Below are positions 8,890 to 17,757 of a stretch of 64,000 bases of DNA, piece after piece. Position 1 is the stretch's first letter. Every line of letters starts with the position of its first letter. Made by a program: the position numbers and the translations under genes. The stretch is from Chryseobacterium sp. FH1 (GTDB lineage Bacteria > Bacteroidota > Bacteroidia > Flavobacteriales > Weeksellaceae): positions 1-64,000 of the forward strand of contig NZ_JPLZ01000009.1 of assembly GCF_000735135.1 (NCBI RefSeq). The letters are read 5' to 3'. The notes below the pieces were generated by a model that saw nothing but the letters and a program-made list of their open reading frames with translations, ran no database searches and was not told the origin of the DNA.

Positions 8890-8913
8890 AGTCCGATTCG
8901 TCGGGCTTTTTTT
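8890..8913 (+). terminator. Rho-independent terminator of the SPFH gene
   Basis: Arms agtccga / tcgggct (one G-T pair) with a TTCG loop are followed by seven T's. Confidence 0.8.
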
Positions 8914-8969
8914 AATGTTTGGTTTGTAACTAAAAACTATATTAATAGACTATTTAAAAAAAATAATAG

Positions 8970-9869
8970 ATGGATAAAATCTTGGAAGTCAAAAATTTAA
9001 CCAAAAAATTCAAGCAGATTGCGGTTAATAATATTTCCTTCGACGTAGAGAAAGGAAATGTTTACGGTCTTTTGGGACCAAACGGAAGCGGAAAGTCCAC
9101 GACATTTGGGATGTTGCTTTCTACGATCAATCCAACTTCTGGAAGTTGGAAGTGGTTTGGGAAGGATGGAACGGATACGGATACTCTCAAAAAAATCGGG
9201 GCAATTATCGAGCAACCGAATTTCTATCCGTATTTGTCAGCAGAGAAAAATCTTGAAATCGTAGCGAAGATCAAAGGTGTTGCTAGTCAAAGAATTGATC
9301 AGGTTTTGGAAACCGTCAATCTTCTAGCAAGGAAAAAAGATGCTTTCAAAACCTATTCTTTGGGGATGAAACAGCGTTTGGCGATTGCTTCGGCATTGTT
9401 GGCAAATCCTGAGGTTTTGATTCTAGATGAGCCTACAAATGGACTGGATCCGGAAGGAATCATCCAAATTCGGGACATTATAAACACAATTGCGAAATCC
9501 GGAACCACGATTATCGTTGCAAGTCACCTCCTGGACGAGATCGAGAAAATCTGTAGCCACGTGATCGTTTTGAAGCACGGAACAGCCATCTATTCTGGTT
9601 CTGTAGATGCGATGAGCAACACAAAAGGTTTCTTCGAATTGAAGTCTGATGACAAAAATGCCTTGATCAATGCACTTAATAATTTGAATATTTTTTCCAG
9701 CGTCAAAGAAAAAGACCAGCTGGTGATTGCACAGATTTCTGAAGATATTTCGGCATCAGAACTTAATAAAAAACTATTTGAAAAAGGGATTTTCCTATCT
9801 CATTTGTTCAAGAAAAAAGAAAGCCTCGAAACCCAATTCCTAGAACTTGTAAAACAATCCAACTCATGA
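8970..9869 (+). CDS. ABC transporter ATP-binding protein (bacitracin/lantibiotic-export type)
   Basis: This 299-aa ATPase has Walker A GPNGSGKST (about 36-44), signature YSLGMKQRLAIA, Walker B VLILDEPTNGLDP and switch His in ASHLLDE. The single-domain ATPase with a C-terminal extension of about 80 residues resembles the BcrA/CcmA-like group. Its stop overlaps the permease gene by ATGA (9866-9869), so the two are translationally coupled and form one exporter. The substrate is unknown; no bacteriocin, sensor kinase or resistance gene lies beside it. Confidence 0.85.
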   Translation: MDKILEVKNLTKKFKQIAVNNISFDVEKGNVYGLLGPNGSGKSTTFGMLLSTINPTSGSWKWFGKDGTDTDTLKKIGAIIEQPNFYPYLSAEKNLEIVAKIKGVASQRIDQVLETVNLLARKKDAFKTYSLGMKQRLAIASALLANPEVLILDEPTNGLDPEGIIQIRDIINTIAKSGTTIIVASHLLDEIEKICSHVIVLKHGTAIYSGSVDAMSNTKGFFELKSDDKNALINALNNLNIFSSVKEKDQLVIAQISEDISASELNKKLFEKGIFLSHLFKKKESLETQFLELVKQSNS

Positions 9870-10711
9870 TCAGATTATTAAAATTAGAATATCTCAAAAA
9901 CTTGAATTACAGTCCGTTCAAAATATTTGCAGGGATTTATTTTGTTATTTTGATTGCTTTGTTGTTCATAGGTTTGGTAGATTTTGATCTTTTGGGAATG
10001 AAGGTCAATTTGAAAGAACAAGGAATGTACAATTTTCCAGGTGTTTGGAATTTTACGACTTGGATAGTTGGGCTGTTGAAAATATTTCTTGGTTGTATAA
10101 TTGTTTTCTCGATTTGTCAGGAGTTTAGCAATAGAATGTTCAAACAAAATTTGATTGATGGATTGAGTAGGGAAGAATTTATTGCTTCGAAACTTTTGAC
10201 GATTTTGGTTTTCACTGGATTTTCGACATTGTTTGTTTTTGTGATTGCTTTTATTTTGGGGAAAAGTTATTCGGCGACGCAGGAAAATGAATTGGTTTTC
10301 AAAGAGATTTATTTTATATTCAATTACTTTTTGAAGCTTTTTACATTCTTTTCATTTCTGATGTTTCTTTCTATTTTGTTTAGAAAATCGATTTTTGTAT
10401 TTCTTGGATTTTTTATGGTTTGGTTTGTAGAAGGTGTTTTGTCTGGCATAGAAAAATTTGCTGTGATGAAGAATTTTGATCCAAAAGACAAATCAACTAT
10501 TGCAGTAAATAAAACTTACATTACAGATTTTTTACCCTTGGAAAGTATGTCGAAACTGATTCCAAATCCATTAGTGAGAACCAAGATGGCAGAGATGTTT
10601 GGTGTTCAGTTCAAATTTGAATATCCGTGGGAAAGTGTTGTTGCTTGTATCGTGTGGTCAATTGTTTTTGTCGCAGGAAGTTATTTGATTTTAAAGAAAA
10701 AAGACTGGTAG
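9866..10711 (+). CDS. ABC transporter permease (ABC-2 type)
   Basis: This 281-aa hydrophobic protein has about six predicted membrane segments (near 18-40, 65-85, 105-130, 150-170, 172-190 and 250-275). It overlaps the ATPase gene by 4 bp and would form the membrane channel of that exporter. It resembles ABC-2 permeases of the BcrB/NatB type in layout. The family is recognised by topology and context more than by a specific motif. A terminator lies about 105 bp downstream. Confidence 0.75.
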   Translation: MIRLLKLEYLKNLNYSPFKIFAGIYFVILIALLFIGLVDFDLLGMKVNLKEQGMYNFPGVWNFTTWIVGLLKIFLGCIIVFSICQEFSNRMFKQNLIDGLSREEFIASKLLTILVFTGFSTLFVFVIAFILGKSYSATQENELVFKEIYFIFNYFLKLFTFFSFLMFLSILFRKSIFVFLGFFMVWFVEGVLSGIEKFAVMKNFDPKDKSTIAVNKTYITDFLPLESMSKLIPNPLVRTKMAEMFGVQFKFEYPWESVVACIVWSIVFVAGSYLILKKKDW

Positions 10712-10816
10712 AATTGAATTTAAATTAAAGTATGTAAATATTTAAATATTAATTGTTTATATTAATTTATATAAAGCTATATTTAATACGAAATTTCATC
10801 AACATCGATAAAATAT

Positions 10817-10846
10817 AAAACCATTGAGATCATTTTCAGTGGTTTT
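10817..10846 (+). terminator. Terminator after the ABC exporter operon
   Basis: Arms aaaaccattga (10817-10827) and tcagtggtttt (10836-10846) pair with one G-T, with an 8-nt loop and an AT-rich tail. Confidence 0.65.
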
Positions 10847-10962
10847 ATTATGTTAAATTGATAACTAAATTGTTAATAACTGCTTTGTTCAAAGGCTTTT
10901 CCGTGGATAAATTTTTAACCGAACTTTAACTTTTGATGTGTTCGTTTTAACATTAAATCGAA

Positions 10963-10970
10963 TAATTTTG
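10963..10970 (+). promoter_or_regulatory. -7 promoter box for batC-batD
   Basis: TAATTTTG matches TAnnTTTG and lies 5 bp before the batC ATG, implying a very short leader. No clean -33 element was found at standard spacing. Confidence 0.4.
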
Positions 10971-10975
10971 TATCA

Positions 10976-11704
10976 ATGAATTTTAAGATTACTCTCACCC
11001 TAATTTTTATAATAATCTCCTCGCAATTTCTTGTTGCGCAGAAGAGTTATAATGCATCGGTTTACGAAGGTAATAAGAAATTCGATGCAAAGGAATATGA
11101 TGCCGCATCAAGCAAATATCTGGAAGCAATCGCTGAAAAAAATAGCAGTTACACCGCGCATTACAATTTAGGAAATGCGCTTTACAAAAGCAAAAAATAC
11201 GAAGAGGCAACCTCTGAATACGAAAAAGCGACAAAGTATACCAAAAGCAATTTTGAAAAGGCGGCGGCGCTTTACAATATGGGAAATGTTTCGATCCAAT
11301 CCAACAATCCTGAAAAAGCGGCCGAGCTTTACAAAAAAGCTTTGAAACAAGATCCTTACAACGAAGCCATCCGAAAGAATTACGAAATCGCAATGCTGAA
11401 GGACAAGGAGAAAAAAGAGAAGGAGAAACAGAAGCAGGGAAAAGGTGGCGACAAAGATCAGAAGAACAAAGACGATTCTGACAAAGGCAACCAAAAGAAA
11501 AATCAGCAAGACGGCAAAGGAAATGATCAAAAAGGCAAAGACCAAGGAAAGCCGAATCAGCCGAAGAAAGAAGAAAATAAAATCCCTGAAGAAGCAGAAA
11601 AAATGATCCTGAAAGACATCGAAAATCAGGAGAAAGAAACTGCACGAAGAATTTTAAACAAAAAATCCAATTCGATGCCACAGAGCAAAGAAAAGGATTG
11701 GTAA
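10976..11704 (+). CDS. batC: TPR protein, BatC-like
   Basis: This 242-aa exported protein has a signal peptide (about 1-21). Three tetratricopeptide repeats follow (about 24-140; AHYNLGNALYKSKKYEEA and AALYNMGNVSIQSNNPEKA are typical). The tail of about 90 residues is very rich in Lys, Gln, Gly and Asp, and is probably disordered. The Bat (Bacteroides aerotolerance) proteins form a periplasmic/inner-membrane group linked to oxidative stress and membrane integrity. Its stop is directly followed by the batD ATG, so the two are coupled. The usual moxR-DUF58-batA-batB genes are not upstream here, where an unrelated ABC exporter sits. Confidence 0.8.
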   Translation: MNFKITLTLIFIIISSQFLVAQKSYNASVYEGNKKFDAKEYDAASSKYLEAIAEKNSSYTAHYNLGNALYKSKKYEEATSEYEKATKYTKSNFEKAAALYNMGNVSIQSNNPEKAAELYKKALKQDPYNEAIRKNYEIAMLKDKEKKEKEKQKQGKGGDKDQKNKDDSDKGNQKKNQQDGKGNDQKGKDQGKPNQPKKEENKIPEEAEKMILKDIENQEKETARRILNKKSNSMPQSKEKDW

Positions 11705-13438
11705 ATGATAAAGAAAAATTTATACATATTATTCCTTTTAGCATCGGGCTTTACCTTTGCTCAGGTTAATCTTTACTCAGAGGTCAATACCACTGAGGTG
11801 AAGATGAACAGGCCAATTGTCTTTACAGTTGTGTTGGAAATCTTTGGCGAAGACCTGATTCAAGAAACGCCAGTCAAGCTTCCAGATTTTTCAAAATTCA
11901 ATTATGATTATGCATCTGAGCAAAACACGTTTATAGATCCGATTAAAAAAATTAGGATCAATCAGTTTGTTTATCAGTTCATACTCGATCCAAAACAGGT
12001 AGGCAATATTAAAATTGGTTCCGCATTGGTTCAGGTCAACGGGAAAATGTACAAAACAGAACCCATTGATATTTTTGTAAAAGAAGCTGATAAAAAAGCT
12101 GTCGCTATCAATCCTGCGAAAAATATGTACCTCAATATGCAGGTCAAAGAGAAAGAGGTTTATAAAAATGAGCCAACTGTGGTGGTTCTAAAGGCTTTTT
12201 CCAGAAGTATTTCGAATTTTCGTAATCTTGAACCTGCGAAGTTTGAACCTGCAAAAAATCTTTCCATACGTTCCATTGCTAACTTTGACGAATCCATAGA
12301 AGATTCTGAAAATAACTACTCTTCGCAAATCATTGGGATGTTTGTCGTCGTTCCAAAAGTAGCTGGAGTAATGGATGTTCCGCCGTTGGAAGTTCCTTTT
12401 GGCAATCATAGAAACACGCTGGTTTCCAATAAGGTGAAACTCAATGTAAAAAAATTGCCTGAGGGTGCGCCAAAAAACTTCAATGATGCGGTTGGAAAGT
12501 ATGATGTTAAGGTTGAAATGATTGACAAAGGCAAAGAGAATTTTGAAATCAATAAAGCCTTTAATATTTCTGTTAAAGTTATCGGAAGCGGAAATCTTTC
12601 GCCAGCAATAGTTCCGAAAATTTTACCTTCTCCGGATTATGAAATATTCGAACCGAAAATAGTAAATAATTCAGTTGCAACAGCCAAAGGAATAGAAGGT
12701 GAGGTAGAAGCGCAGTACGTCATAATTCCGAAAAAAAGAGGTGATTTGAAGATTTCGACAGAGGTTTTTTCATATTTCGATCCGAAAGAAGAAAAGTACG
12801 TGACGCTTGGATCAAAGACATTGACGCTAAATGCTGTGAATGCTCAAGACATTGCCAATGCCAAAACGACTTTGCAAAAAGTGAACGAATATACCAACAC
12901 TGTTTTGGAAAAAGTGGATTCTCCAGTGATGAACACAGAGAAGCTGAAAGTGAAAGAACATAAAAATATGAGCTGGCTGATTATCGTCGGAAATCTTATG
13001 ATAATTTGCGTTGGAGCTTTTGCATTTATTTATTTTAATAGAAAAATTAAAGAAAAAAAGAAACAGAATCTGGAGAAGGAACAAATCAATTCCAGACCAA
13101 TTGTCACGATTGCCGAGACAGAAGCTTTGTTGAGGAATAAAAATAACTTTGATTTGAATTCCCATTTCAATTATTTACAGAAAGTGATTGATGAAGGTGA
13201 CACAACTCGTTTTTTTGAAGGATTCGAAGCATTGAAATCGGATGCAGATCAATATTTTAAATCCAAGAATGTACTTGGTTTTGCTGACTATCTTAAAACT
13301 AATTTTGGCTTAGCATCGGTTGAAAAATACAACCAATTGATTACCAAAGTCAATATAGAAAAATTCTCGCCTTTTTCTTCACAAGACAAACAAAAAGAGA
13401 TTTTAAGAGAAATAGAAGAAGTCTATAATTTGATTTAG
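11705..13438 (+). CDS. batD: BatD-family membrane protein
   Basis: This 577-aa protein has a signal peptide (about 1-18), a long beta-rich periplasmic part made of Ig-like modules (about 20-410), one membrane segment (about 423-445, MSWLIIVGNLMI...) and a cytoplasmic helical tail. This is the standard BatD layout. The ATG at 11705 abuts the batC stop. In F. johnsoniae-like genomes BatD belongs to the Bat operon, whose exact biochemical role is unsettled. The batC-batD pair is transcribed apart from batA/batB in this genome, or those genes lie elsewhere. Confidence 0.85.
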   Translation: MIKKNLYILFLLASGFTFAQVNLYSEVNTTEVKMNRPIVFTVVLEIFGEDLIQETPVKLPDFSKFNYDYASEQNTFIDPIKKIRINQFVYQFILDPKQVGNIKIGSALVQVNGKMYKTEPIDIFVKEADKKAVAINPAKNMYLNMQVKEKEVYKNEPTVVVLKAFSRSISNFRNLEPAKFEPAKNLSIRSIANFDESIEDSENNYSSQIIGMFVVVPKVAGVMDVPPLEVPFGNHRNTLVSNKVKLNVKKLPEGAPKNFNDAVGKYDVKVEMIDKGKENFEINKAFNISVKVIGSGNLSPAIVPKILPSPDYEIFEPKIVNNSVATAKGIEGEVEAQYVIIPKKRGDLKISTEVFSYFDPKEEKYVTLGSKTLTLNAVNAQDIANAKTTLQKVNEYTNTVLEKVDSPVMNTEKLKVKEHKNMSWLIIVGNLMIICVGAFAFIYFNRKIKEKKKQNLEKEQINSRPIVTIAETEALLRNKNNFDLNSHFNYLQKVIDEGDTTRFFEGFEALKSDADQYFKSKNVLGFADYLKTNFGLASVEKYNQLITKVNIEKFSPFSSQDKQKEILREIEEVYNLI

Positions 13439-13459
13439 AGAATTGTCAAGAATATTTCA

Positions 13460-13467
13460 TATTTTTG
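13460..13467 (+). promoter_or_regulatory. -7 promoter box for the MarC gene
   Basis: TATTTTTG matches TAnnTTTG and lies 22 bp before the ATG. The nearest upstream TTG is only 14 bp away, shorter than usual. Confidence 0.4.
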
Positions 13468-13489
13468 CGAAATCTTTAAAATCAAAGTT

Positions 13490-14092
13490 ATGGAATTTTT
13501 AGAAGAATTTTCAATCAAGGAAACAATGACGGCCTTTATGGTTTTATTTGCGGTGATTGACATATTGGGATCTGTCCCAATCATTGTGTCACTGCGTCAA
13601 AAGTTTGGAAAAATCGAGTCAGAGAAAGCGGCGATTGTTGCTGGAATCTTGATGATTTCGTTTCTGTTCATTGGTAATAATATTCTGAAGTTTATCGGTG
13701 TAGATGTCAATTCTTTCGCTATAGCTGGAGCTTTTGTTATTTTTATAATAGCCATCGAGATGATTTTGGGAATCGAAATCCATAAGACCAATCAACCTCA
13801 GGCCGCATCCATTGTTCCAATCGCATTTCCTTTGATTGCCGGAGCTGGAACTTTGACTACGACTTTATCTTTACGAGCAGAATATCACGATATCAACATT
13901 ATTTGTGGGATCGTACTTAATACAATATTAGTTTACATCGTTCTTAGATTAGCGCCGTGGATAGAGAGAAAAATGGGGGAGGGTTCTTTGCAGGTTTTGC
14001 AAAAAGTTTTCGGAATTATACTTTTGGCCATCTCTATTAAATTATTTACCGCTAACTTTGCACAGCTATTTCAGAATTACGTACATTTTTAA
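13490..14092 (+). CDS. MarC-family integral membrane protein
   Basis: This 200-aa protein has six predicted membrane segments (about 12-32, 42-65, 70-92, 105-125, 135-155 and 172-195). It shows the MarC/UPF0056 hallmarks: the N-terminal FAVIDILGSVPI stretch and the PIAFPLIAGAGTLTT segment (about 111-125). MarC was once linked to multiple antibiotic resistance, but that role is not supported and its function remains unknown. The next small gene follows after 11 bp. Confidence 0.9.
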   Translation: MEFLEEFSIKETMTAFMVLFAVIDILGSVPIIVSLRQKFGKIESEKAAIVAGILMISFLFIGNNILKFIGVDVNSFAIAGAFVIFIIAIEMILGIEIHKTNQPQAASIVPIAFPLIAGAGTLTTTLSLRAEYHDINIICGIVLNTILVYIVLRLAPWIERKMGEGSLQVLQKVFGIILLAISIKLFTANFAQLFQNYVHF

Positions 14093-14103
14093 ATTTCCTC
14101 AGA

Positions 14104-14298
14104 ATGAAAACATTTTATAAAGTATTTTTAGTCCTTTTTATCATTTTTATCGCCATCAATTTTTATGCGATCAATTGGTATGTAGGCTTTTTGAATGATG
14201 AAAATACGCAACATATCTTCTCTATTTCGGCAGGGATTTTAGGAATCATTGTCGTTTACATTCTCCATTCGTGGAGCAAGTTGGCAGAGAAAAAATAA
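14104..14298 (+). CDS. Small two-helix membrane protein, unknown
   Basis: This 64-aa protein has two predicted membrane helices (about 5-27 and 38-56) and a basic C-terminus. No family is recognised. It starts 11 bp after the MarC gene and before a strong terminator, so it is almost certainly co-transcribed with MarC. Its even coding bias and tight spacing support a real gene. Confidence 0.65.
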   Translation: MKTFYKVFLVLFIIFIAINFYAINWYVGFLNDENTQHIFSISAGILGIIVVYILHSWSKLAEKK

Positions 14299-14303
14299 AA
14301 AAA

Positions 14304-14323
14304 AGTCCCGATGATCTCGGGAC
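14304..14323. terminator. Bidirectional terminator
   Basis: Perfect 8-bp arms agtcccga / tcgggact with a 4-nt loop, an A run upstream and a T run downstream, sit between convergent genes. Confidence 0.85.
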
Positions 14324-14333
14324 TTTTTTTGCT

Positions 14334-14576
14334 TTATAGTTCCATTTTTAGAAGTGCATTTCTGAGCAATTTAATGCTATTAGTATTGATTTTGGATTGG
14401 GTATGAACGTTGTCCCATTGCGCGAGAATCTCTTCTACAATCTCATCTTCGCATTCATATTTGTCCTCGTCATCAAACATCACAGACGTAGCAAAGTGAA
14501 TGATCTCCTCTTTACTGATCTTGTCGTCCAAAAATCGATTGCAAATGTTTATTAATTCTCTGCGGGTGATATTCAT
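14334..14576 (-). CDS. Small acidic protein, unknown
   Basis: This 80-aa protein begins with MNITRRELINICNRFLDDKIS. The ATG at 14576 is chosen because an upstream TTG at 14600 is part of a promoter -7 box (TATCTTTG, 14605 to 14598). The protein is acidic and predicted helical, with a central DDEDKYECEDE cluster. No family is certain. Its size and charge recall small immunity-type or regulatory proteins, but no partner toxin is seen. The gene lies downstream of the transglutaminase-like gene yet carries its own promoter. Confidence 0.6.
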   Translation of the reverse strand: MNITRRELINICNRFLDDKISKEEIIHFATSVMFDDEDKYECEDEIVEEILAQWDNVHTQSKINTNSIKLLRNALLKMEL

Positions 14577-14597
14577 ATCTTCAAATAAAATTACAGA

Positions 14598-14626
14598 CAA
14601 AGATAGATGTTTCTAATTTTGTTCAA
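14598..14626 (-). promoter_or_regulatory. Promoter of the small acidic protein gene
   Basis: Read on the minus strand, TTG (14626-14624), an 18-bp spacer and TATCTTTG (14605-14598) give a consensus Bacteroidota promoter. It overlaps the 3' end of the upstream transglutaminase-like gene and places the transcript start just before the ATG at 14576. Confidence 0.6.
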
Positions 14627-15665
14627 TTTTTATCAGATATTTTAATTTCAGATTGTAATCAAACCAAATTTCGATGTATTTAAGATTGTCTTTTTCAATT
14701 TTATAAGAGAAGGTGTAATCGTCATTAATCTTATCAAAGTTGATATACTCTTGCTTGTCAAAAGCTTTCTGATTGAATACTTTTTCTCCTTTTTTATTAG
14801 TCGAATAGAATTTGGGATTTCTTTTTAAATTGGTATTGATTTGAAGTTTCTTGATTTCCTTAGAATATTTGAACTTAAAGACAATCGGATCGTTAACCTT
14901 TGTTACAATGATACCTTGTTCGGGATTTTCAATTTCGATGAAGGGAATAATGCTATTTTCGATGTAAGGTTGATTTTTATAATCGTCTTTTTCGATGTCA
15001 AAATTTAGAACTTTTTCAGGATTTTTTGGGAAATGGTCAATGGTGAATTTGTCCGTTGGCGTAAACCAATAGAAATCATTTTTCTTTTTGACAAAATTCT
15101 TCAATTTTTTGTTTTCACCTTTTTCGCAATATCCAGAAGCCCAAGTTAGGTCTAAAAAATAAGTTTGCCCATCGATGATTACGGCATTCCAGGCGTGATC
15201 CAAAATCCCCGTATTTCCGACGTGACGAGAGTTTGTCTTCACATAACCATCAATACTGATGCAGGTGATTTTTGCTAGTTCACACATTCTTTTGAAAAGG
15301 AGTGAATATCCAGAGCAGATCCCCTTTCTTTTCCGCAAAACCTTTTCTATAATTTTATTTTCGTATTCTTTCTTTTTGATATTGCAGTCATTTTTGTTTT
15401 TACATTTTATCTTGATGCTTTTTCTTGCCTCATTAAAAAGTTTATAATCATAACTAATGTTGTCAATAATCCAGGAATAAATTGCTCTTGTTTTATCAAT
15501 TTCATTCTGCAAATTTTCAGTTAAGTGAAAAACAAGTTGATTCAAATCGCCCTTGTAATTGGCTGTATGAGCAATGCTATCAATTTTTTGAAAATTGTTT
15601 TGACCAAATGAAAATGCGAAAAAAAGTATGAAAGTTAGATGAATTAATTTCTCAGGAAACTTCAT
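14613..15665 (-). CDS. Exported transglutaminase-like cysteine protein
   Basis: This 350-aa protein has a signal peptide (about 1-21). Its transglutaminase-like fold has a catalytic triad visible as Cys117 in GICSGYS, His157 in DHAWN and Asp172 in FLDLTWASG. The linker between the signal and the core, and a C-terminal beta-rich region (about 220-350), are of unknown function. Bacterial proteins of this type are usually thiol proteases or cross-linking enzymes acting on proteins or peptidoglycan; the substrate is unknown. It is transcribed away from the acyl-CoA synthetase terminator. Confidence 0.8.
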   Translation of the reverse strand: MKFPEKLIHLTFILFFAFSFGQNNFQKIDSIAHTANYKGDLNQLVFHLTENLQNEIDKTRAIYSWIIDNISYDYKLFNEARKSIKIKCKNKNDCNIKKKEYENKIIEKVLRKRKGICSGYSLLFKRMCELAKITCISIDGYVKTNSRHVGNTGILDHAWNAVIIDGQTYFLDLTWASGYCEKGENKKLKNFVKKKNDFYWFTPTDKFTIDHFPKNPEKVLNFDIEKDDYKNQPYIENSIIPFIEIENPEQGIIVTKVNDPIVFKFKYSKEIKKLQINTNLKRNPKFYSTNKKGEKVFNQKAFDKQEYINFDKINDDYTFSYKIEKDNLKYIEIWFDYNLKLKYLIKIEQN

Positions 15666-15708
15666 ATTGTATTTCTAATTCATAAAACTAATAATTAAAA
15701 AACAAAAA

Positions 15709-15728
15709 AGCCATCCTTTCAGATAGCT
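15709..15728 (-). terminator. Terminator of the acyl-CoA synthetase gene
   Basis: On the minus strand, arms agctatc / gatggct (one G-T) are followed by six T's. Confidence 0.65.
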
Positions 15729-15735
15729 TTAGATT

Positions 15736-17490
15736 TTATTTATAAAGATTGTCATACAAATCTTGGAATTCTGCTTTGATTACTTTCCTTTTAAGTTTCA
15801 AAGTTGGCGTTAAAAGACCATTGTTTTCTGTCCATATTTTGGGCGTCAATTCAATCTTTTTGATTTGTTCCCATTTTCCAAGATGTAGATTTACTTTTTC
15901 AATTTCTTTTTGGATTTCGTCTTTCAGCTCTTTGGATTTGGCGATTTCTTCTGTTGAAGTTCCAATGTTGATCTTGTTCTTTGAAGCCCAGTTTTTTGCA
16001 TATTCAAAATCCGGTTGAACAAGTGCGGTCGGCATTTTTTCGCCGTCACCCACAACCATAATTTGTTCAATGAATTGCGATGATTTGGCTAGATTTTCAA
16101 TCATTTGTGGTGCAATATATTTTCCGCCAGAAGTTTTGAACATTTCCTTTTTTCTGTCGGTAATGAAAAGGAAATTATCTTCATCCAACATTCCAATATC
16201 GCCAGTTCGGAAATAGCCATCATCGGTAAAAGCTTCTTTCGTTTTTTCATCGTCTTTGTAATAGCCTTGTGTCACGGTCGGTCCTTTCACGGTGATTTCA
16301 CCATCTTCTTGGATCTTCACATCAATATTTTCAATAGGTCGTCCAACCGATCCGATTTTGGTGTATCCAAAACTATTAACTGCAATCACCGGTGAAGTTT
16401 CCGTCAAACCATAACCTTCCAAAATAGGAATTCCTGCAGCGTGGAACATCGTATTCAATCGTTTGGATAAAGCGGCAGATCCCGAAACCAAAGTAATCAA
16501 ATTTCCTCCCAAGCCTTCTCTCCATTTGCTGAATACGAGTTTGTCTGCAATGATTTGTGAAAGCGATTTTGAAGTTCCCAATTTGTAATTTTCAGCTACT
16601 TTCAGGGACCAACGAAATATTTTTGATTTGATACCACCTGATTCTGTTCCTCTTTTGTTGATAGCATCAAAGACTTTTTCGATCATTCTCGGAACAACAG
16701 TCAGATATTGAGGTTTCACTTCCTTAAGGTTTTCACTTAGTTTATCATTACTTTCAGCAAAATAGATGGAAATTCCGTTGGTTGTAAAGAGATAAAGAAT
16801 CATTCTCTCGTAAACGTGACAAAGCGGAAGAAAACTCAAAGCTCGATTTTTGGGATCTTTGTGAGGGATTCTATCTTCACAGCCGATCACGTCAGAAACG
16901 ATATTTTTGTGTGTCAACATCACACCTTTTGGTCGGCCAGTTGTTCCGGATGTATAAATAATGGACGCTAATTCATCCTCGGAAATTGAGTTTTTAATAT
17001 CATCAACTTCTTTTTGATTATCCCTATCTTTTCCAAGATCGAATAATTCTTTCCAGTTTTTGGCGCCGGAAACTTCATCAAACGTGATGATTTCCTTCAA
17101 ATCCGGAAGCTGATCCTTAACGGAACTTATTTTTTCAAATAATTTCTCATCGGAAACTATACAAATTATGGAATCAGAATTATCAAGATTATAAACGCAA
17201 TCTTCGCTTGAAATTGAAGGGTAGATCGGAACCGTCACCAGCCCGATTTGCAAAGAGGCCTGATCAAAAAAACACCATTCCACACGATTTGTAGAAGTGA
17301 TGAGCGCAATTTTATCACCTCTATTGAGACCATATTTCAAAAGAGCTCTTGAAAGCTGATTTGTAATATCGATATATTGATCAGTTGATACCTTTTCCCA
17401 TCCTCCGTTTCTTTTGTCACAGACAAAATCATCTTTTTCGAAATTGGCTTTCGAATAATAAGGAATGTCGAAAATCCTTTTTACTTCCAT
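15736..17490 (-). CDS. Long-chain acyl-CoA synthetase (AMP-forming)
   Basis: This 584-aa ligase converts a fatty acid, ATP and CoA to acyl-CoA. The P-loop motif YTSGTTGRPKG lies at about 179-189. GYGLTETSP (the A5 motif) and the TGDIG/DRKKE motifs (A7/A8) are present, with a C-terminal Lys for adenylation. Length and motifs match the FadD/AcsM-like long-chain synthetases common in Bacteroidota (annotated as FadD15-type). A TATATTTG -7 box lies 24 bp upstream of the ATG. It is a single-gene unit. Confidence 0.9.
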   Translation of the reverse strand: MEVKRIFDIPYYSKANFEKDDFVCDKRNGGWEKVSTDQYIDITNQLSRALLKYGLNRGDKIALITSTNRVEWCFFDQASLQIGLVTVPIYPSISSEDCVYNLDNSDSIICIVSDEKLFEKISSVKDQLPDLKEIITFDEVSGAKNWKELFDLGKDRDNQKEVDDIKNSISEDELASIIYTSGTTGRPKGVMLTHKNIVSDVIGCEDRIPHKDPKNRALSFLPLCHVYERMILYLFTTNGISIYFAESNDKLSENLKEVKPQYLTVVPRMIEKVFDAINKRGTESGGIKSKIFRWSLKVAENYKLGTSKSLSQIIADKLVFSKWREGLGGNLITLVSGSAALSKRLNTMFHAAGIPILEGYGLTETSPVIAVNSFGYTKIGSVGRPIENIDVKIQEDGEITVKGPTVTQGYYKDDEKTKEAFTDDGYFRTGDIGMLDEDNFLFITDRKKEMFKTSGGKYIAPQMIENLAKSSQFIEQIMVVGDGEKMPTALVQPDFEYAKNWASKNKINIGTSTEEIAKSKELKDEIQKEIEKVNLHLGKWEQIKKIELTPKIWTENNGLLTPTLKLKRKVIKAEFQDLYDNLYK

Positions 17491-17513
17491 AGTGTTTCAG
17501 CTTACGTTGAAAG

Positions 17514-17521
17514 CAAATATA
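17514..17521 (-). promoter_or_regulatory. -7 promoter box of the acyl-CoA synthetase gene
   Basis: On the minus strand the sequence reads TATATTTG, matching TAnnTTTG, 24 bp before the start. No matching -33 was found. Confidence 0.4.
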
Positions 17522-17710
17522 AATAAATATGCCACTACCGACTGTTAATAATTCTATAAAAAAAGCTTCTTTTCAGATAATTCAAATTCTATCAACAATC
17601 CAAAATCTGAAAATATTACCCACTAATATGTTGAGAATTGTACCGTTGCAGATTTTCAGAAAGAAATAAGAATAAGAAAATGATGGGAAATTTCTTTGAT
17701 TTTAAATCAA

Positions 17711-17735
17711 AAAAGCCCGAAAAAATCGGGCTTTT
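17711..17735. terminator. Terminator of the pRiA4b ORF-3-like gene
   Basis: Perfect 10-bp arms aaaagcccga / tcgggctttt with a 5-nt loop; T-rich on both strands. Confidence 0.85.
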
Positions 17736-17757
17736 AGAATATTGTACAAAATGAATC

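Noticed and set aside
11007..11744. 245-codon open frame antisense to batC
   Set aside because: It lies wholly opposite a well-supported TPR gene and shows Cys/Leu/Phe-rich composition expected from the complement of Lys-rich coding DNA.
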